A DNA stretch of 64,000 nucleotides from Gammaproteobacteria bacterium (GTDB lineage: Bacteria; Pseudomonadota; Gammaproteobacteria; Eutrophobiales; Eutrophobiaceae): contig SCUJ01000008.1 of NCBI GenBank assembly GCA_004297165.1, positions 62,001 through 126,000 on the forward strand, in the 5' to 3' direction. The notes beneath the pieces were generated by a model. It worked only from the letters and a program-made list of their open reading frames with translations, made no database searches and was not told the origin of the DNA. Both the position numbers and the translations under genes were made by a program. This document shows positions 61,848-64,000 of the stretch, in pieces (the first letter of the stretch is position 1; every line of letters begins with the position of its first letter).

Positions 61848-63590
61848 CTACGCCCCCATCGGCGGGACGCCGTAAAGGCTCTCGCGTGGTGGCTGCCGCG
61901 TGCGCATGCGGGCGAGGACCTCGGGGGCCACGTCGAAGACGAGGGAGTGGCCAGGACCGATGCCCTCCTTCGTCAGACATTCCGCCAGGGCATCGTCTGC
62001 GGGCTTGAAGCCGGCGCGGTCATTGAAGGTCCACTCGTCCTGCAGGCAGCGCCAACCGAACCCGGCTATGTCCTCGCGACCCACCTCGCGGCCGAGGTAA
62101 AGGCTGTAAAACTCACGCACCTCATCCAGGGTCGGCGCAAGGAAGGCGCAGAAGCCCGAGGAATCGACTACGGCGTTGACGATCTGGGTCTCCTGCGAGG
62201 CCAGCAGGGCGTCCTCGTCGCTCTGGTTCGGCACGATGACGAAACCGGCGGTGTGGTCGGCGCCCATGGCGCTGGTGCAGTAGGTGATGCCGGCGGACTT
62301 CAGCGGCCGCGGGTCCCAGGCCGGCAGGGCCTGACCCCTAGCCACGGGCACGCGGGCGTGTTTGCGTTTGCGGCCAACGTGTGCGGCGCCGTTGCCCACA
62401 TCCAGCGTGGTCTCGCTCCGCTGGTCGATGGCGCGCAGCAGGTTCTTCGCCGCCTTGGCGTCCCCCCACGGCATCCCGCCGCTGTCCATCAGCACCGCGA
62501 TCGCCGCGCCGGTCTCGATGGTGTCGAGCCCGACCTCGTCGCAGAGGCGATCGAGGTCCGCCACATCCTCCCAGCGGTTGATGTCACAACTGGAGCCGAG
62601 CAGGGAAAGGGTCTCGAATTCCAGACCCGAGGTCAGATACTCGCCATTTTCATCATGGACGACGTTGGAACACTGCACGATGCAGCCGGCGAGGCAGTTG
62701 TGCATCCCGCCGCCGCGTTTCTCGAAGGTCTCGCGGATATGATTGCCGTCGAGGGTGTCGACGTGCGGGTTCTGGCCTTCGGTGCGGTTGCGATACGGCA
62801 GGGTATTGAGCATGTTCGCGAGCGGCACCGCCGTGGCCGTGCCGTGACGGAACATCTCGTAGCGGGGGCTGCTGCGATAGATCTTGCTGAAGGATTTGTT
62901 CAAGGCGGCGAACGCCTTCTGATTGACGGCCTGCCGGGCGGACAACTTGCCTGGGTCCACGAACACCCATTTCAGGCATTTCGAACCCATCACCGCGCCC
63001 ACGCCCCCGCGGGCGGCATGCCGCGCCGGCCGCCGGCTCTTGGAGTTATCGGTGGTGGCGACGGAGGCGCCCTTCAACATCAACTCCCCGGCCGGGCCGA
63101 TGGAGATAGCCGAGGCGGTGGCGGAACGGGTCAGCAACTTGGCGCAGGAGGCATAGTTCCACATCCCCTTGAAATCATCCGCGCGTTCCAGGGTCACGCC
63201 CTGTTCCGTGACCACCAGCCCCCAGCGGCCGTCGCGATTGGCCGGTTGTCCGGTGACGATAATCGCGCGGTATCCGAGCCTTCCCAGGTGTTGCCCGGGG
63301 TCGCCGCCGGAGTTGGCCTCCTTGATGCCGCCGGTCAGCGGACTCTTGCAACCGACCGAGATCCGTCCGGAGGTGGGCGCGGAGGTCCCCGCGAGCAGCC
63401 CCGGCGCCAGGACCAGGATATTATCCGGACCGAGCGGGTCGCAGGCGGGATTGCATTCCTCAAGCAGGATCCGCGCGGACAGCGCCCGCCCGCCGAGCAT
63501 CCGCCACTTTTCGGGGTAGTCCGTGATGGTGACGCTCTGGTCGGTCATGTTGACGCGTATCAGCTTGTCGACGGTGGGGGTCTGGTTCAC
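61848..63590 (-). CDS. Aldehyde:ferredoxin oxidoreductase (tungsten-type, AOR family)
   Basis: 580 aa from the GTG at 63590, which has GAGGAG 6 nt upstream. An ATG at 63614 lies inside the 7-bp repeats and is less likely. N-terminal cofactor domain: MLGGRALSARILLEE, APTSGRISVGCKSPLT, GGVGAVMGSKCLK. The Fe-S cysteines are C299, C303, C307 (HNCLAGCIVQC) and C481 (SSGFCAF). The first triplet is spaced C-x3-C-x3-C, not the C-x2-C-x3-C of archaeal AOR. It converts aldehydes to acids with a tungsten-bispterin; tupABC in this window can supply tungstate. It is divergent from the CocE-type gene. Confidence 0.87.
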   Translation of the reverse strand: MNQTPTVDKLIRVNMTDQSVTITDYPEKWRMLGGRALSARILLEECNPACDPLGPDNILVLAPGLLAGTSAPTSGRISVGCKSPLTGGIKEANSGGDPGQHLGRLGYRAIIVTGQPANRDGRWGLVVTEQGVTLERADDFKGMWNYASCAKLLTRSATASAISIGPAGELMLKGASVATTDNSKSRRPARHAARGGVGAVMGSKCLKWVFVDPGKLSARQAVNQKAFAALNKSFSKIYRSSPRYEMFRHGTATAVPLANMLNTLPYRNRTEGQNPHVDTLDGNHIRETFEKRGGGMHNCLAGCIVQCSNVVHDENGEYLTSGLEFETLSLLGSSCDINRWEDVADLDRLCDEVGLDTIETGAAIAVLMDSGGMPWGDAKAAKNLLRAIDQRSETTLDVGNGAAHVGRKRKHARVPVARGQALPAWDPRPLKSAGITYCTSAMGADHTAGFVIVPNQSDEDALLASQETQIVNAVVDSSGFCAFLAPTLDEVREFYSLYLGREVGREDIAGFGWRCLQDEWTFNDRAGFKPADDALAECLTKEGIGPGHSLVFDVAPEVLARMRTRQPPRESLYGVPPMGA

Positions 63591-63603
63591 AGGAATCTCC
63601 TCA

Positions 63604-63735
63604 TCATTGGTCATTGGTCATTGGTCACTGGTCACTGGTCAGTGGTCAGTGGTCAGCGATTATTGGTCAGTGGATACAGTGGGCGTTATCGAAAGTATAC
63701 TAATGACGAATGACTAATGACCAGTGACAAATGAC
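63604..63735. repeat. 7-bp unit arrays in inverted orientation, locus 4 of 4
   Basis: Left arm, ten units in register (63604-63673): three TCATTGG, two TCACTGG, two TCAGTGG, TCAGCGA, TTATTGG, TCAGTGG. Right arm, five units (63701-63735): TAATGAC, GAATGAC, TAATGAC, CAGTGAC, AAATGAC. The arms are inverted and span the whole region between the divergent AOR and CocE-type starts. Confidence 0.65.
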
Positions 63736-64000
63736 CCACTCCAGTTTCAGCTATCGCTACCGCACCCCGCTCGGGCCGCCCGAGGAGCGCAAGGGCGCGC
63801 CGCCGGTGTATCGCCGCAGCATCGCCGACGGAATGATCATCGAGAAGGATGTCGCGGTCACCCTGCGCGATGGCGTGCGGATCTACATCGATGTCTTTCG
63901 CCCGGAGAATGAGAAACCCGCGCCCTCGCTGATCGCCTGGGGTCCCTACGGCAAGCATGGCCATACCAACTACCATGAGCGTTTTCCCAACTGCGGCGTG
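63731..64000 (+). CDS. CocE/NonD-type (X-Pro dipeptidyl-peptidase S15) hydrolase, N-terminal part
   Basis: Ninety codons are visible before the window ends. The opening YRYRTPLGPPEERKGAPPVY and IEKDVAVTLRDGVRIYIDVF, then LIAWGPYGKHGH, match CocE/NonD family alpha/beta-hydrolases (S15), where the conserved phrase DGVRL..D.YRP starts the catalytic domain. No signal peptide is present. The ATG at 63731 lies within the last 7-bp repeat unit. Catalytic Ser, Asp and His lie beyond the window. An ester or amide substrate is likely; specificity is unknown. Confidence 0.75.
   Translation, partial: MTHSSFSYRYRTPLGPPEERKGAPPVYRRSIADGMIIEKDVAVTLRDGVRIYIDVFRPENEKPAPSLIAWGPYGKHGHTNYHERFPNCGV

Noticed and set aside
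63604-63735. CRISPR array
   Set aside because: The units are only 7 bp, directly adjacent, without spacers, and in two orientations.
1-64000. tRNA, rRNA, insertion sequences or phage genes
   Set aside because: None were recognisable by eye on either strand; short structured RNAs could still be missed.

Overview
The window is a 64 kb piece of a GC-rich proteobacterial chromosome; lines I counted by hand are about 65 % GC. A gammaproteobacterium is my best guess, from TonB receptors with an EEVIVTAQKR-type box, an MshQ-like surface protein, Fe-superoxide dismutase, many periplasmic quinoprotein and cytochrome enzymes, and several short palindromic repeat families. I see no rRNA, tRNA, transposase, prophage or CRISPR array. 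Nearly all of the DNA is coding. The dominant theme is uptake and oxidation of small organic, probably aromatic or lignin-derived, compounds.

Layout. 1-12.1 kb: a partial membrane-anchored protein, an exported dikinase-like protein with the domain order of glucan water dikinase, two serine hydrolases of the class A beta-lactamase fold, a phytanoyl-CoA dioxygenase, an MFS carrier, a DEDDh exonuclease, an AAA/DUF4143 protein and an MscS-like protein. 12.1-19.3 kb: a tight minus-strand operon (TIM-barrel protein, two-subunit phenylphosphate-synthase-like dikinase, biotin carrier, biotin carboxylase, carboxyltransferase). It has the gene content expected for phosphorylation-then-carboxylation of a 4-hydroxyaryl ketone (the Hpe/Acv acetovanillone type). 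19.3-22.4 kb: an AT-rich accessory island with hicAB and a tumE/tumA-like pair flanking GFA, GNAT and VOC genes. 22.4-33 kb: a periplasmic oxidation locus (quinohemoprotein alcohol dehydrogenase, DUF8021-like protein, propeller/di-heme protein, GMC dehydrogenase with its Tat-type small subunit, TonB receptor). 33-36.7 kb: acetoin-dehydrogenase-type E1 beta, E1 alpha and E2. 37-44.5 kb: outer-membrane porin plus tungstate transporter tupABC, then a TonB receptor, an orphan periplasmic binding protein and a relic of a second tupC-like gene. 44.7-48.2 kb: NTF2-like protein, UMF1 MFS carrier and a PcaIJ-type CoA-transferase. 48.2-57.4 kb: giant MshQ-like protein, second quinohemoprotein dehydrogenase, SHOCT protein and CaiB-type racemase/CoA-transferase. 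57.6-64 kb: sodB, an AT-rich sulfotransferase, a p-cresol-methylhydroxylase-type flavocytochrome, a tungsten-type aldehyde:ferredoxin oxidoreductase and a CocE-type hydrolase cut by the window end.

How it may fit together (inference): TonB receptors and porins admit substrates. Periplasmic PQQ, GMC and cresol-dehydrogenase enzymes oxidise alcohol and alkyl side chains into the cytochrome pool. The tungsten enzyme, supplied by TupABC, handles aldehydes. The dikinase/carboxylase operon activates aryl methyl ketones, and a PcaIJ-type transferase would serve the lower beta-ketoadipate route. Non-coding structure of note: dyad arrays of 7-bp units at four gene boundaries, and palindromic repeats inserted in the cresol-dehydrogenase operon that now supply the start codon of the cytochrome gene.
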